Source of the DNA: SSF14 sp046331245
GTDB taxonomy: Bacteria; Actinomycetota; Acidimicrobiia; Acidimicrobiales; Microtrichaceae
Assembly (NCBI GenBank): GCA_046331245.1
Contig: JAXLRH010000002.1
Span: forward strand, 186,001-250,000
DNA: 64,000 nt
Direction of reading: 5' to 3'
Below, piece by piece: positions 48,602 through 57,858 of this stretch. The notes under the pieces were generated by a model. It searched no databases, was not told the origin of the DNA, and saw nothing but the letters and a program-made list of their open reading frames with translations. The translations under genes were made by a program, and so were the position numbers. Position 1 is the stretch's first letter; every line of letters begins with the position of its first letter.

Positions 48602-48646
48602 CGTAACCTGCCGATCCGGCAGCAAGCGGACAGGCAGGTGCCGAAG

Positions 48647-49693
48647 ATGTCGTTCGGTGCACCCACTCCCAGCGTTCCCCGCACACCGCCTGCCGGCTGG
48701 TACCCCGACCCGCTGGGCGCCCTCGAGGACCGCTGGTGGGACGGCTACGCGTGGCGCGGCCTGCGGTCGCAGTACGGGCCGGCGATCGACGCGAGGACGG
48801 CGTGGCTCCAGCGCCATCTCGACGACGAGGCCCGCTTCCGCGCGAGCCAGGTGCGGTACCGGAAGTCGCACCGGACGCAGCGCATCCGCGCCGCCGTCGT
48901 CGCGACCGCCGTGCTCACGACGATGGCGCTGATCGGAGTCTGGTTGCACAACCAGCCGATGCTCCCGACGAGTGGGCGCGGCGACCTGCAGTTCGCCCGC
49001 ATCACCGACCTGAGCTACCCGACGCCGCCGACCGATCAGCAGGCGAAACCCATCGGCAATCCGCCGAGCGACCTCCCCGCGGGTCCGTACACGGTCATCG
49101 GCCTCCAGAACGACGGGGTGGGCGTCGTGACCTGGGATCCCTGCCAGCCGATCCACTACGTCGTCAACGAACGCACGCTCGTCCCCGGTGGCGAGGAGAT
49201 GGTGCGGGAGGCCATCGACGAGGTGTCACGGGCGACCGGGCTCCGGTTCGTCCTCGACGGCAGCACCGACGAGGTCCCCACCATCGATCGAGCCCCCACC
49301 GACCGGGCTCGCTACGGCGATCGCTGGTCGCCGCTCCTGGTCGCCTGGTCGGACCCGTCCGAGTTCGCCGGACTGGAGGGCGACGTCATCGGACGCGGCG
49401 GATCCAACTCCGTCACCGCACCCCGCAGCGGCGGGCGACGCTCCTTCGTGAGCGGCATGCTCGTGCTCGACGGGCCCGACATGGCCGAGGTGATGACCAG
49501 CCCCCGTTGGGGCCGGGCTGCGGTGAAGTCGGTGGTGCTGCACGAGCTCGGGCACGTCGTCGGGCTCGGCCACGTCGACGACCGGTCGCAGCTGATGAAT
49601 CCCGAGATGGTCCTGGGCGTCAACGACTTCGGCGTCGGCGATCGGGCCGGCCTCGCGTCGCTCGGCACCGGCCAGTGCTTCGACAGGATCTGA
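48647..49693 (+). CDS. membrane-anchored matrixin-like metalloprotease with DUF2510
   Basis: A 348-residue protein. An N-terminal DUF2510 motif (PPAGWYPDP, RWWDGYAW; about 15-40) precedes one membrane helix (about 85-105) and an extracytoplasmic metzincin domain. The zinc motif HELGHVVGLGHVDD (HExxHxxGxxH) and a Met-turn LMNPEM are intact, so it should be an active protease. GTG 48638 is an alternative start 9 bp upstream. The target is unknown. Confidence 0.88.
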   Translation: MSFGAPTPSVPRTPPAGWYPDPLGALEDRWWDGYAWRGLRSQYGPAIDARTAWLQRHLDDEARFRASQVRYRKSHRTQRIRAAVVATAVLTTMALIGVWLHNQPMLPTSGRGDLQFARITDLSYPTPPTDQQAKPIGNPPSDLPAGPYTVIGLQNDGVGVVTWDPCQPIHYVVNERTLVPGGEEMVREAIDEVSRATGLRFVLDGSTDEVPTIDRAPTDRARYGDRWSPLLVAWSDPSEFAGLEGDVIGRGGSNSVTAPRSGGRRSFVSGMLVLDGPDMAEVMTSPRWGRAAVKSVVLHELGHVVGLGHVDDRSQLMNPEMVLGVNDFGVGDRAGLASLGTGQCFDRI

Positions 49694-49742
49694 GGGCCGC
49701 CAACATGCGGCAGACTTGCCGGGCACGAGAGGGGGACCGCGA

Positions 49743-50783
49743 GTGGATCTGACCGTTCTGGCCACGCCGTTCTATTACGCGTCGATGGTGGCCGAGCACC
49801 GTTGGCTGAAGGCGCGTCGCGACGACCCGGCCTACGACGCCGGGCAGTTCGAGCGGCGCGACACCACCGCCAACCTCACGATGGCGCACCTCAGCGTCAT
49901 CGCTCCCCTGCTCAACAAGCAGCTTCGCCGCCACCTCGAGATCGGCCGCGGTCGCGCGGCGACACCGGTGCTGGCCGTCGCCGCGGGCGCGCTCGCAACG
50001 TCCGCGATCGCCGATCGAGTGGCGCGCCGGAGCCGCAGCGACGCCGCCACCCAGCGGGCCGAGCAGGTGGCCGGGGCGGCCGCCGTCACCGCCATCGCAA
50101 CCGGCGGCATCGTGGTCACCTCCACGTGGGCATCGAAGCTCGCCGCGCCGAAGCTGTGGGAGAAGCGCCTCGTCGACCTCGGCACCGGCTGGCTCGGCTG
50201 GGGCGCGGCCATCGTCGGCTGGGACCTCATCTACTACTGGAACCACCGGTTCATGCACGAGAGCCGCTTCATGTGGGCGATCCACGTGCCGCACCACTCG
50301 AGCGAGCGCTACAACCTGTCGGTCGCCCTCCGTCAGCCCGTCGCCGACGGGCTCGGCACGTTCGTGCCCTACGGCCTCCTGTCGCTGCTCGGCGTCCGGC
50401 CGGCCATGATCGAGACCTCCCGCGCCGTCAACCTGCTCTACCAGTACTGGGTGCACACCGAGGCCATCCCGAAGCTCGGCGCGTTCGAGTCGCAGATGAA
50501 CACGCCCTCCCACCACCGGGTGCACCACGGGAGCAACCGCCAGTACATCGACCGCAACCACGGCGGCATCCTCATCTCCTGGGACAAGGCGTTCGGCACG
50601 TTCGAGCCCGAGGACGAGAAGGTCGTCTACGGCCTCACCAAGAACCTGCACACGTTCTCGCCGCTCGCCATCATCTTCCGCGAGTACGTCGACATGGCCC
50701 GCGACGTGATGCGCTCACGGACCTGGCGCGACCGCCTGTCGTTCGTGTTCCGTGGCCCGGGCTGGGCCTACGCACATCAGTAG
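49743..50783 (+). CDS. sterol desaturase / fatty acid hydroxylase family protein
   Basis: A 346-residue membrane protein. Histidine clusters HRFMHE, HVPHHSS, HTEA, HHRVHHG fit the di-iron centre of this superfamily, and there are about four hydrophobic segments. An N-terminal extension of 100 residues with a charged region sets it apart from the smaller relative at 43694. The start is GTG 49743 after a purine-rich GAGAGGGGGA. The substrate is unknown. The last 7 bp overlap the convergent lipoprotein gene. Confidence 0.87.
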   Translation: MDLTVLATPFYYASMVAEHRWLKARRDDPAYDAGQFERRDTTANLTMAHLSVIAPLLNKQLRRHLEIGRGRAATPVLAVAAGALATSAIADRVARRSRSDAATQRAEQVAGAAAVTAIATGGIVVTSTWASKLAAPKLWEKRLVDLGTGWLGWGAAIVGWDLIYYWNHRFMHESRFMWAIHVPHHSSERYNLSVALRQPVADGLGTFVPYGLLSLLGVRPAMIETSRAVNLLYQYWVHTEAIPKLGAFESQMNTPSHHRVHHGSNRQYIDRNHGGILISWDKAFGTFEPEDEKVVYGLTKNLHTFSPLAIIFREYVDMARDVMRSRTWRDRLSFVFRGPGWAYAHQ

Positions 50784-51349
50784 CCGTAGCGCCCGGTCGT
50801 CGTGGTGGCCGCGGCCGAGCCGGTGACGGGGTTGCCGTCGGCGTCGACCACATACCACTTGCCGCCCACGCCCTGACCGGTCGTGTCCCCGGGCGCCGAG
50901 TCCGACGCGTACGCGTAGACCGGGTGCCCGTAGAACGTCGCCTGCTTCGAGCCGTCGTCCCGGGTGATCGTGCCGAGGTCGTCGGCGCCCACCCCGTCGC
51001 CGGTCGCGGGCCCGGGCAGTGGCGGCCACGCCGTCGCGCACCCGCCCGTGCAGGCACTCGTGGTGGCGGTGTCCGGCATGAACACGTACAACGTGTGCCC
51101 CGCTCCGTCGACCAGGATCCGACCGAGCGGCGAGTCGGCGATCTTCACCGTCGGCCCGCCGCCCGCGGGAGCAGTGGTGGCTGCGTCCGATCCGGCGGTG
51201 GCGGCGCTGGTCGTCGTGCCTGCAGCCGTCGTGGTGGTCGCGGACCCGCCGGCGGCGCCGGCGGTCGTCGTGGTGGAATCGTCCCCACAGCCGGCGAGCA
51301 CGACGGCGAGGACGACGGGAAGGATGGCGGCGAGTGCGTAGCGCTTCAT
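50777..51349 (-). CDS. secreted lipoprotein with repeated YGHPVY-type motifs (COG4315-like)
   Basis: A 190-residue lipoprotein: signal helix, lipobox VLAGC, a Thr/Ala-rich linker, then VKIADSPLGRILVDGAGHTLYVFMPDTATTSACTGGCA and TFYGHPVYAYASDSAPGDTTGQGVGGKWYVV. This pattern is that of small secreted proteins of unknown function (COG4315) common in actinobacteria. ATG 51355 is an alternative start. It diverges from the ECF sigma gene with about 75 bp between. Confidence 0.85.
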   Translation of the reverse strand: MKRYALAAILPVVLAVVLAGCGDDSTTTTAGAAGGSATTTTAAGTTTSAATAGSDAATTAPAGGGPTVKIADSPLGRILVDGAGHTLYVFMPDTATTSACTGGCATAWPPLPGPATGDGVGADDLGTITRDDGSKQATFYGHPVYAYASDSAPGDTTGQGVGGKWYVVDADGNPVTGSAAATTTTGRYGY

Positions 51350-51423
51350 GACCATCAGTACGCCCGCCCTGACCGTGGAGGTTTTGCCAATCCCACTCGG
51401 CCGCTCGTTCGTAGGGTGAGGTG

Positions 51424-52005
51424 ATGGTGCAATGGACCGCGCACGCCGACCGGCTCGACGACGCCGCGCTCCTCGCCGCGATCGGCGGCGGCGACGCGGC
51501 GGCCGCCACGGTGTTCGTGCGCCGCTACCAACGCGCCGTGTACGGCCTGGCCCTCACCATGTGCCGCGATCCACGGTTGTCGGAGGACGTCGCGCAGCAG
51601 ACGTTCGAACGCGTCTGGCGGCACGCCGCGACCTTCGACGAACGCCGCGGCTCGGTGCGCACCTGGACGCTCACGATCACCCGGCGTCTCTGCATCGACC
51701 AGCTCCGCGCCCGCCGGCCTGTCGCCGCCGACGGTCACGAGCGTCTCCTCCGCGAGGCGCAACCGGGTACCGGCGTGGACGACCGGGCGGCCGCCAGCGC
51801 CGACGCAGCGCGCCTCGCACGCCACCTCGATCGCCTCTCCGCCGAGCAGCGACGCGCCGTGCTCCTCGCCGCGCTCGGCGGCCACACCACCGCCGAGATC
51901 GCCGAGATCGAGGGCATCCCCCTCGGCACGGCCAAGACCCGCCTGCGACAGGGCCTCATCCATCTCCGAGAGGATGCCGAGCGCGTGGGGGTGAGCCATG
52001 ACTGA
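51424..52005 (+). CDS. ECF-family RNA polymerase sigma factor
   Basis: A 193-residue sigma-70 group 4 factor: region 2 (FVRRYQRAVYGLALTMCRDPRLSEDVAQQTFERVWRHAATFD) and region 4 (LSAEQRRAVLLAALGGHTTAEIAEIEGIPLGTAKTRLRQGLIHLR), like the SigK/RpoE-type factors. The start is ATG 51424 or GTG 51421. The stop overlaps the anti-sigma gene by 8 bp, the usual pairing. The target promoters and inducing signal are unknown. Confidence 0.92.
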   Translation: MVQWTAHADRLDDAALLAAIGGGDAAAATVFVRRYQRAVYGLALTMCRDPRLSEDVAQQTFERVWRHAATFDERRGSVRTWTLTITRRLCIDQLRARRPVAADGHERLLREAQPGTGVDDRAAASADAARLARHLDRLSAEQRRAVLLAALGGHTTAEIAEIEGIPLGTAKTRLRQGLIHLREDAERVGVSHD

Positions 52006-52642
52006 CCGGACCACCTGTGCCTCCGTCGACGATGCCCTCGCCGAGGCGGCGCTGGACCTCCTCGACCCGGCCGACCGCCTCGCGCTCCAGGACCACCTCG
52101 CCGTCTGCGATCGTTGCAGCGCCGAGCTCGAGTCGCTCTCGTCGGTGGCCGACCGTCTCGCGACACTGGCGCCCGAGGCCGAGCCGCCACTCGGCTTCGA
52201 GCAGCGGGCGGTTGCCGCCATGACCGGCCCGGGACGCTCCCGCCTCCGCTGGGCGCCGGCCGTCGCAGCGGCGGTGCTGCTCCTCGTCGGCGCGCTCACG
52301 CTCGTGCTCGTCGGGAACCACCAGGACGCGAGGGCCACGGTCGCCACGGGTCGGCTGCTCTCCGCGAACCATGCCTACCGCGGCGACGTCGTCGTCGGCC
52401 CGGCCCGTGACGGCGGCTCCGGCGTCTCGCTCACGATGTCGCTCGAAGGCGTGCCCGCCGGCACCTACCACTGCAACGTGGTCGGCGACGACGGGCAGCG
52501 CATCGAGATCGCCGCGTGGACGGTGAGCGACGCCGGGTCGCACCTGTGGACCGTGCCGCTGCGCGGCGTCGCCGCCCGCACGCCGTCGGTGTCGGTCACC
52601 GACGACAGCGGACGCGAGATCGCCACCGCCGAGCTGCGCTGA
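51998..52642 (+). CDS. anti-sigma factor with zinc-finger and one membrane helix
   Basis: A 214-residue membrane protein that should sequester the ECF sigma factor encoded just before. The ZAS motif DHLAVCDRCSAEL (HxxxCxxC) is in the first 45 residues, a membrane helix follows at about 85-105, and the extracytoplasmic part is a beta-rich domain of about 105 residues resembling the anti-sigma-K (RskA) C-terminal domain. The start overlaps the sigma gene by 8 bp, indicating coupled translation. Confidence 0.9.
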   Translation: MTDRTTCASVDDALAEAALDLLDPADRLALQDHLAVCDRCSAELESLSSVADRLATLAPEAEPPLGFEQRAVAAMTGPGRSRLRWAPAVAAAVLLLVGALTLVLVGNHQDARATVATGRLLSANHAYRGDVVVGPARDGGSGVSLTMSLEGVPAGTYHCNVVGDDGQRIEIAAWTVSDAGSHLWTVPLRGVAARTPSVSVTDDSGREIATAELR

Positions 52643-52681
52643 GCGCGGCGCGGCGCGGGTCGCGGCGAGGTCGGCCTGTCG

Positions 52682-54319
52682 TCAGACGGCGAGCTGACGC
52701 GCGTGCCGAACCGAGTCGGCAGGACGCTCGCCGGTGAGCACCGGCATCACCATGTCGAGCTCGGGGAACTCGCGCACTACGCCCCACTCGTCGAGGTGCC
52801 AGAAGAGACCGAGCGAACGCAGGAACGCCCGGTCGTGTGACACCGCGATGACCGTACCGGTGAACGACTCCAGCGCGTCCTGCAACACCTCGGACGACTC
52901 GAGATCGAGGTTGTCCGTCGGCTCGTCGAGCAGCAGCAGGTTGCACCCGTCGAGCTCGAGGCACATCACGTCGAGACGGGCGCGCTGCCCGCCCGACAAC
53001 GTGGCCGGCAACCGATCGGCCGCGGGCGCAAGACCGTAGCGACCGAGCGCGGCCATCGCCGCCGTATCCGACGTGAGACGACCCCGGGCGATCTCGAACA
53101 GCTCACTGTTCTCGAACTCCTCGCGTCGGTTCATCTGCGAGAAGTAGCCGAGCTCGATGCGAGCGCCCAGCACGAACGACCCGCCGCCAGGGGCGAGCTC
53201 GCCGGCGAACGTTCGGATCAGGTGCGACTTGCCGGTGCCGTTCGGCCCGACCAGTCCGACACGATCGCCGAAGTGCACCTCCGCGCTGAACGGCAGCACG
53301 AGACCGGCCACCTCCAGCTCCTCGCAACGGAGGGCGATGCGCCCGCTGTCCGCCCCGACGAGCTTCGGCTTGATCTGATGGCGCGCCGCAGGTGGAGGCG
53401 GAGCGCCGGCCTCGACGAAGCGCTTCCAGCGAGTCTCGGCAGCGTCGGCCCGCGCCGCGTTGCCGGGGTTCTGCGCCGCCCGCTGCTTCATCAGCTTGTA
53501 GAAGTGGAACAGCCGACGCTCCTCCTCCTCCCATCGCGAGAGGTCGGCGGCGAGCCGCTCCTGCCGCAGCCGGCGCGCCTCGTCGTAGTTGGTGTAGCTC
53601 TCGCCGTGCACCCAGGCGCCGTTCGATTCGAGCGTCACGATGCGCTGCGCGCTCGTGCAGAGCAGCTCGCGATCGTGCGAGATCAGCAGCACCGTCGAGC
53701 GGGTCTCGGCCAGGCGGCGCTGCAGCCACTCCTTGGCCGGGATGTCGAGGAAGTTGTCGGGCTCGTCCAAGAGGAGCACCTTCGGCTCGGTCTCGAACAC
53801 CGCGTCGAGAACGAGCCGCTTCCGCTCGCCGCCCGACAGGGTGCTGACCATCCGGTCGCCCACCTCGGACAGCCCGGCGCCGAGCACCCGCCGGCACACC
53901 TCGTCCCACGTCGCCTCGAGCTGGTAGCCACCCACGGCGCCCCACCGCTCGAGCGCCTCGCCGATCTCGAACGCCGCCGAGTCGTCACCCTCCGCGAGCC
54001 GGGCCTCGACGGCCGCGAGCGCCTCGCCGGCGTCCACCACGTGGGAGGGCGCCGAGCGCGTGAGCAGCACGCGCACGGGCACGTCCGTGTCGCCGATCCC
54101 GAGATCCTGCGGGAGATACTTCACGTCGCCCGCGATCGCGATCTCCCCGTCCAGGGGCGTGAGCTCCTTCGCGACGAGGCGCATCAACGTGGTCTTACCG
54201 ACGCCGTTGGCGCCGACGAGCGCGCTGACCACCCCCGACGGCACCTTGAAGGAGATGTCGTCGAAGAGCACCGACCCACCGGGATGGGCGTACGCAAGGT
54301 GTTCGACGCTCAGACTCAC
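52682..54319 (-). CDS. ABC-F family ATPase
   Basis: A 545-residue soluble protein with two ABC domains and no membrane helix: GANGVGKTT / LSGGERKRL / LLLDEPDNFLD in the first, and GPNGTGKSH / LSGGQRARL / LLLDEPTDNLD in the second. A charged linker of about 80 residues (RWEEEERRLFHFYKLMKQR) joins them, as in ribosome-acting ABC-F factors such as EttA or antibiotic-protection proteins. The start is GTG 54319. Whether it protects against a drug or tunes translation cannot be told. Confidence 0.9.
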   Translation of the reverse strand: MSLSVEHLAYAHPGGSVLFDDISFKVPSGVVSALVGANGVGKTTLMRLVAKELTPLDGEIAIAGDVKYLPQDLGIGDTDVPVRVLLTRSAPSHVVDAGEALAAVEARLAEGDDSAAFEIGEALERWGAVGGYQLEATWDEVCRRVLGAGLSEVGDRMVSTLSGGERKRLVLDAVFETEPKVLLLDEPDNFLDIPAKEWLQRRLAETRSTVLLISHDRELLCTSAQRIVTLESNGAWVHGESYTNYDEARRLRQERLAADLSRWEEEERRLFHFYKLMKQRAAQNPGNAARADAAETRWKRFVEAGAPPPPAARHQIKPKLVGADSGRIALRCEELEVAGLVLPFSAEVHFGDRVGLVGPNGTGKSHLIRTFAGELAPGGGSFVLGARIELGYFSQMNRREEFENSELFEIARGRLTSDTAAMAALGRYGLAPAADRLPATLSGGQRARLDVMCLELDGCNLLLLDEPTDNLDLESSEVLQDALESFTGTVIAVSHDRAFLRSLGLFWHLDEWGVVREFPELDMVMPVLTGERPADSVRHARQLAV

Positions 54320-54386
54320 GGCCCGAGACTGTACGTGAGGCGGCCGGACCGGCCCGTCGAGTTACGGCGGCGGCGTCGTGCGACGG

Positions 54387-55868
54387 TCAGACGCCGGCAC
54401 GGTGGTCGATGAAGCGCTCGACGGGCGTGGCCCCCGAATCCACCGGGTCGTCGGTCCAGTCGGGTTGGCGGTGCAGGAGCTCCTCGTCCACCAGCATGAT
54501 GCCGTCGTGGAGGTCGACCAGATCGCCGACGAGGGTCCGCTCCGCGGCGGGCACGGTGCGATCGACATGCGCGGTGACGGTGTCGGGGAACGCGTCGAGC
54601 AGGCTTCGGATCACCGCCTCGTGCTGGCGGGCGAGCGCGCACCGCGCACCGTCGGCGACCGTGTCGAGCTTCCCGCGAATCGTGACGACGGCCGCGGCCG
54701 GCGCCGCTGCGTCGTCGAACTCGCCGTGCACCAGTTGATCGAGCGCCTGGGAGATCACTCCCCCGTCCTTCTTGCACGGGGTGCACTGCCCGCACGACTC
54801 CACGTAGAGGAACCGGGAGACACCGGCGGCGACCGCCAACATGTCGTCACTGTCGTCGAAGACGACGAAGCTCGCCGACCCGAGGCCGCTTCCCGCCGCC
54901 TCCATGTCCTCGTAGGTCAGCGGCGTGTCGAACCGCTCCGCGACGATCACCGCGTTCGACACGCCCGGCAGCACGGCGACGAGCCGCCGGTCCTCCAGCG
55001 GACCGCCACCGATCGCCTCGAGCACCTCCGAGAGCAGCGTGCCCATCTCCACCTCGGCCACGTCGGGCGTCGCGACGGAACCGGTCACCGTGCAGATGAC
55101 CGTGCCCGGCGACTGCTCGGTGCCCATCGAGCGAAAGGCGTCGACGCCCTCACGGAGGATGAACGCCACGTTCGCGAGCGTCTCGACGTTGTCGACGAGC
55201 GCGGGCGGCGCCTCGACGGCACCACCGCCACCGGCCATCTCGACGTGCGCCGAGAGCCCACTACCGCTGTCGACGTCCGCCGGCGTCTCCACCACCTCGT
55301 CGACACCACGACGGAACGGCGGCGCGATGCGCGGGAACGGCGGGCGACCGTCGATGGCTTCGAGCAGCGCCGTCTCCTCACCGAGGAGATATGCCTTCGG
55401 CCCGGCGAACACCTCGATCTCCACGTCGTCGCACCAGCGAGCGTCCACCAGTTCGGCGATCACGTCGTGGAGGCGAGCGGTCTCACGGGCGAAGCCCTCC
55501 TTCACGGCCAGGATCACACGACGGGCGCCCACCACGTGCGCGGCGATCAACGCCCCCTCGACGACCGAATAGGGGTCGCGGCGGAGCAGCATGCGGTCCT
55601 TGAACGTGCCCGGCTCGCCCTCCGCTGCGTTCACCACCACGGTCGCGGGGATCGACGACGACAGGTTCTCGCGCACCGCCGCCCACTTCGTTCCGGTCGG
55701 GAAGCCGGCGCCCCCGCGGCCCCGGAGCCCCGCGGCCGTGATCTGATCGACGACCCACGCGGGATCGGCGCCGAGCGCCGCCGCGAGACCGGCGCCGCCT
55801 CCCGCAGCGAGGTGACGGTCGAGCGATTCGACGGGGTCGGACGGGAGGATGCGCGACACGAGAGTCAT
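54387..55868 (-). CDS. NuoF-like NADH-binding iron-sulfur flavoprotein (stand-alone)
   Basis: A 493-residue protein with the FMN loop GRGGAGFPTGTKW, the NADH segment GEETALLEAIDGRPPFPR, the SLBB region and the cluster motif ESCGQCTPCKKDGG plus a later GARCALA cysteine. These are features of the 51-kDa subunit of complex I and of NAD-linked hydrogenases and formate dehydrogenases. No NuoE or NuoG partner is nearby, and the gene sits next to a peptide importer. It may therefore be a diaphorase-type module for another dehydrogenase. The start is ATG 55868. Confidence 0.85.
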   Translation of the reverse strand: MTLVSRILPSDPVESLDRHLAAGGGAGLAAALGADPAWVVDQITAAGLRGRGGAGFPTGTKWAAVRENLSSSIPATVVVNAAEGEPGTFKDRMLLRRDPYSVVEGALIAAHVVGARRVILAVKEGFARETARLHDVIAELVDARWCDDVEIEVFAGPKAYLLGEETALLEAIDGRPPFPRIAPPFRRGVDEVVETPADVDSGSGLSAHVEMAGGGGAVEAPPALVDNVETLANVAFILREGVDAFRSMGTEQSPGTVICTVTGSVATPDVAEVEMGTLLSEVLEAIGGGPLEDRRLVAVLPGVSNAVIVAERFDTPLTYEDMEAAGSGLGSASFVVFDDSDDMLAVAAGVSRFLYVESCGQCTPCKKDGGVISQALDQLVHGEFDDAAAPAAAVVTIRGKLDTVADGARCALARQHEAVIRSLLDAFPDTVTAHVDRTVPAAERTLVGDLVDLHDGIMLVDEELLHRQPDWTDDPVDSGATPVERFIDHRAGV

Positions 55869-55906
55869 GCGTCCGGGGTACCCCGCGCCGCGACTCGGCA
55901 GACGCG

Positions 55907-56863
55907 TCAGCGCAGCGGGAAGTGGCAGGCCACCGCGTGCCCCGTCGGCGAACCGCCGTCGGCCAGCACCGGTACGTCGACCGCGCACCGCTCGTGCCCG
56001 TCGACCGCGCCCGGGCCTGCGGGGCACCGCAGATGGAAGCTGCAGCCCGGCGGGCGATCGGCGATGTCGGACGGATCGCCCCGCAGCACGATGCGCTCCC
56101 CCACCCGCCCACCGAGGCGGGGCACCGCGTCGAGCAGCGCGGCGGTGTAGTGGTGTCGGGGACCGGCGAACATCTCGGTCGCGGGGCCGACCTCCTTGAT
56201 CGTGCCGAGCTCCATGACCGCGATGCGATCGCACAGGTACCGCATCACGGCGAGGTCGTGGGAGATCGCCAGGTAGGTGAGGCCGAGCTCCCGCTGGAGG
56301 TCGCGCAGCAGGTTGAGCACCGTGGCCTGGATCGACACGTCGAGCGACGCGGTCGGCTCGTCGAGCAGCAGCAGGCGGGGCTTCGGGGCCAGCGCGCGTG
56401 CGATGGCCACGCGCTGGCGCTGGCCGCCGGATAACTCGAAGGGGAACCGCTCGGTGTAGCGGCCCGGCAGCCCGACCAGATCGAGGAGGCGATGCACCTC
56501 GGCGTCGAGCTCCGCGCCCGAGCGCCGCTGACGGACGGTCGCCGCCTCGGCGATGGCGTCGCCGACCGACATTCGCGGGTGGAGCGACGCGTTCGGGTCC
56601 TGGAAGACCATCTGCACGTTGGCACGCACGTGCGCGAGCGCCGCGCCCCGGGCGTTCGTGACGTCGGTGTCCGCCACGTGCACCGATCCCGACCGTACGG
56701 CGACGAGACCGACCACGGCGCGCGCCACGGTCGACTTGCCGGAGCCGGACTCGCCCACCAACCCCAGCGCCGCGCCCTCCGGGATCTCGAGCGAGACGTC
56801 CGCCACCACGTCGTCGTCGGTGCGCGGGTACCGGATGGAGACCCCATCGAGGCGCAGCATCAT
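55907..56863 (-). CDS. peptide/nickel ABC transporter ATPase, DppF type
   Basis: A 318-residue ATPase: Walker A GESGSGKST, Q-loop VFQDPNASLHPR, signature LSGGQRQRVAIARAL, Walker B LLLLDEPTASLD, plus a C-terminal oligopeptide-transporter extension with a Cys-containing motif (PGCSFHLRCPAG). The start ATG 56863 overlaps the stop of the other ATPase gene (ATGATG). It is the last gene of a five-gene dipeptide/oligopeptide importer reading leftwards from 61428. Confidence 0.93.
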   Translation of the reverse strand: MMLRLDGVSIRYPRTDDDVVADVSLEIPEGAALGLVGESGSGKSTVARAVVGLVAVRSGSVHVADTDVTNARGAALAHVRANVQMVFQDPNASLHPRMSVGDAIAEAATVRQRRSGAELDAEVHRLLDLVGLPGRYTERFPFELSGGQRQRVAIARALAPKPRLLLLDEPTASLDVSIQATVLNLLRDLQRELGLTYLAISHDLAVMRYLCDRIAVMELGTIKEVGPATEMFAGPRHHYTAALLDAVPRLGGRVGERIVLRGDPSDIADRPPGCSFHLRCPAGPGAVDGHERCAVDVPVLADGGSPTGHAVACHFPLR

Positions 56864-57858
56864 CGGGCCCCTCCTCTCGGCGCCGCGTCCCGAGCGACGA
56901 CGGGGCCGGCGTTCCAGCACGCCACGTCGTCGACCAGCGGCGGACGCTCCACGCGGCACCGATCGCTCACCAGCGGGCAGCGGTCGGCGAAGGCGCAGCC
57001 GGGGGGAAGGCGCGACGGGTCGGGCGGCGCGCCACCGATCGTGGGCAGCGCCTGCGACAGGTCGGCGTCGAGCGTGGGCACCGAACCGATGAGCGCCCGG
57101 GTGTAGGGGTGCCGTGCGTCGAGCGCGAGGCGGTCGGCCGGCAGCTGCTCGACGACGCGGCCGGCGTACATCACGACCACCCGGTGGCAGATCTCCGACA
57201 CCAGCGCGATGTTGTGGCTCACCAGCAGCACCGCGGTGCCCTGCTCGCGGTTGAGCTCGGCGAGCAGGGCCATGACGTCGGCCTGCACGGTGACGTCGAG
57301 CGCGGTGGTCGGCTCGTCGGCGACGATCAACGACGGCGTCGACATCAGCCCCATCGCGATCATCGCCCGCTGACGCATCCCACCCGAGAACTCGTGCGGA
57401 TGGTCGTCCACCCGGCGTTCCGGCGCGGCGATGCGCACTCGGCGCAGCCGGTCGATCGCGTCGTCATGGGCCTCCCGCTTCGACCGGCGCCCCCAGAAGC
57501 GTGACGTGTCCGCCATCTGCGCGCCCACCCGGCGCGCGGGGTTGAGCGACGACATCGGGTCCTGGAACACCACCCCGAGCCGACCGCCGAGCGCAGCGGC
57601 CCGACCGGCGCGACCGACGGCGGTGAGGTCGTTGCCCTCGAAGCGCCACGTCGAGGCCTCGCGCTGAGCGCCCGACGGCAGCAGATCGGTCGCCGCCATC
57701 GCCGTGAGCGTCTTGCCCGACCCCGACTCGCCCACCACGCCCACGATCTCGCCGCGCTCGATGCGGAGGTCGACGCCGTGGACGACGGTCACGCGATGAC
57801 GACCCGTGCCGAACGACACCGTGAGGTTCGCGAGCTCGAGCACCGGGGCGTCGGTCAC
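56860..57858 (-). CDS. peptide/nickel ABC transporter ATPase, DppD type
   Basis: A 332-residue ATPase: Walker A GESGSGKTL, Q-loop VFQDPMSSLNPARRV, signature FSGGMRQRAMIAMGL, Walker B LIVADEPTTALD and the OppD/DppD C-terminal motif (PPGCAFADRCPLVSDRC). The start is GTG 57858, overlapping the DppC stop (GTGA). The Walker A ends KTL rather than KST, which is normal in this group. Confidence 0.93.
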   Translation of the reverse strand: MTDAPVLELANLTVSFGTGRHRVTVVHGVDLRIERGEIVGVVGESGSGKTLTAMAATDLLPSGAQREASTWRFEGNDLTAVGRAGRAAALGGRLGVVFQDPMSSLNPARRVGAQMADTSRFWGRRSKREAHDDAIDRLRRVRIAAPERRVDDHPHEFSGGMRQRAMIAMGLMSTPSLIVADEPTTALDVTVQADVMALLAELNREQGTAVLLVSHNIALVSEICHRVVVMYAGRVVEQLPADRLALDARHPYTRALIGSVPTLDADLSQALPTIGGAPPDPSRLPPGCAFADRCPLVSDRCRVERPPLVDDVACWNAGPVVARDAAPRGGAR

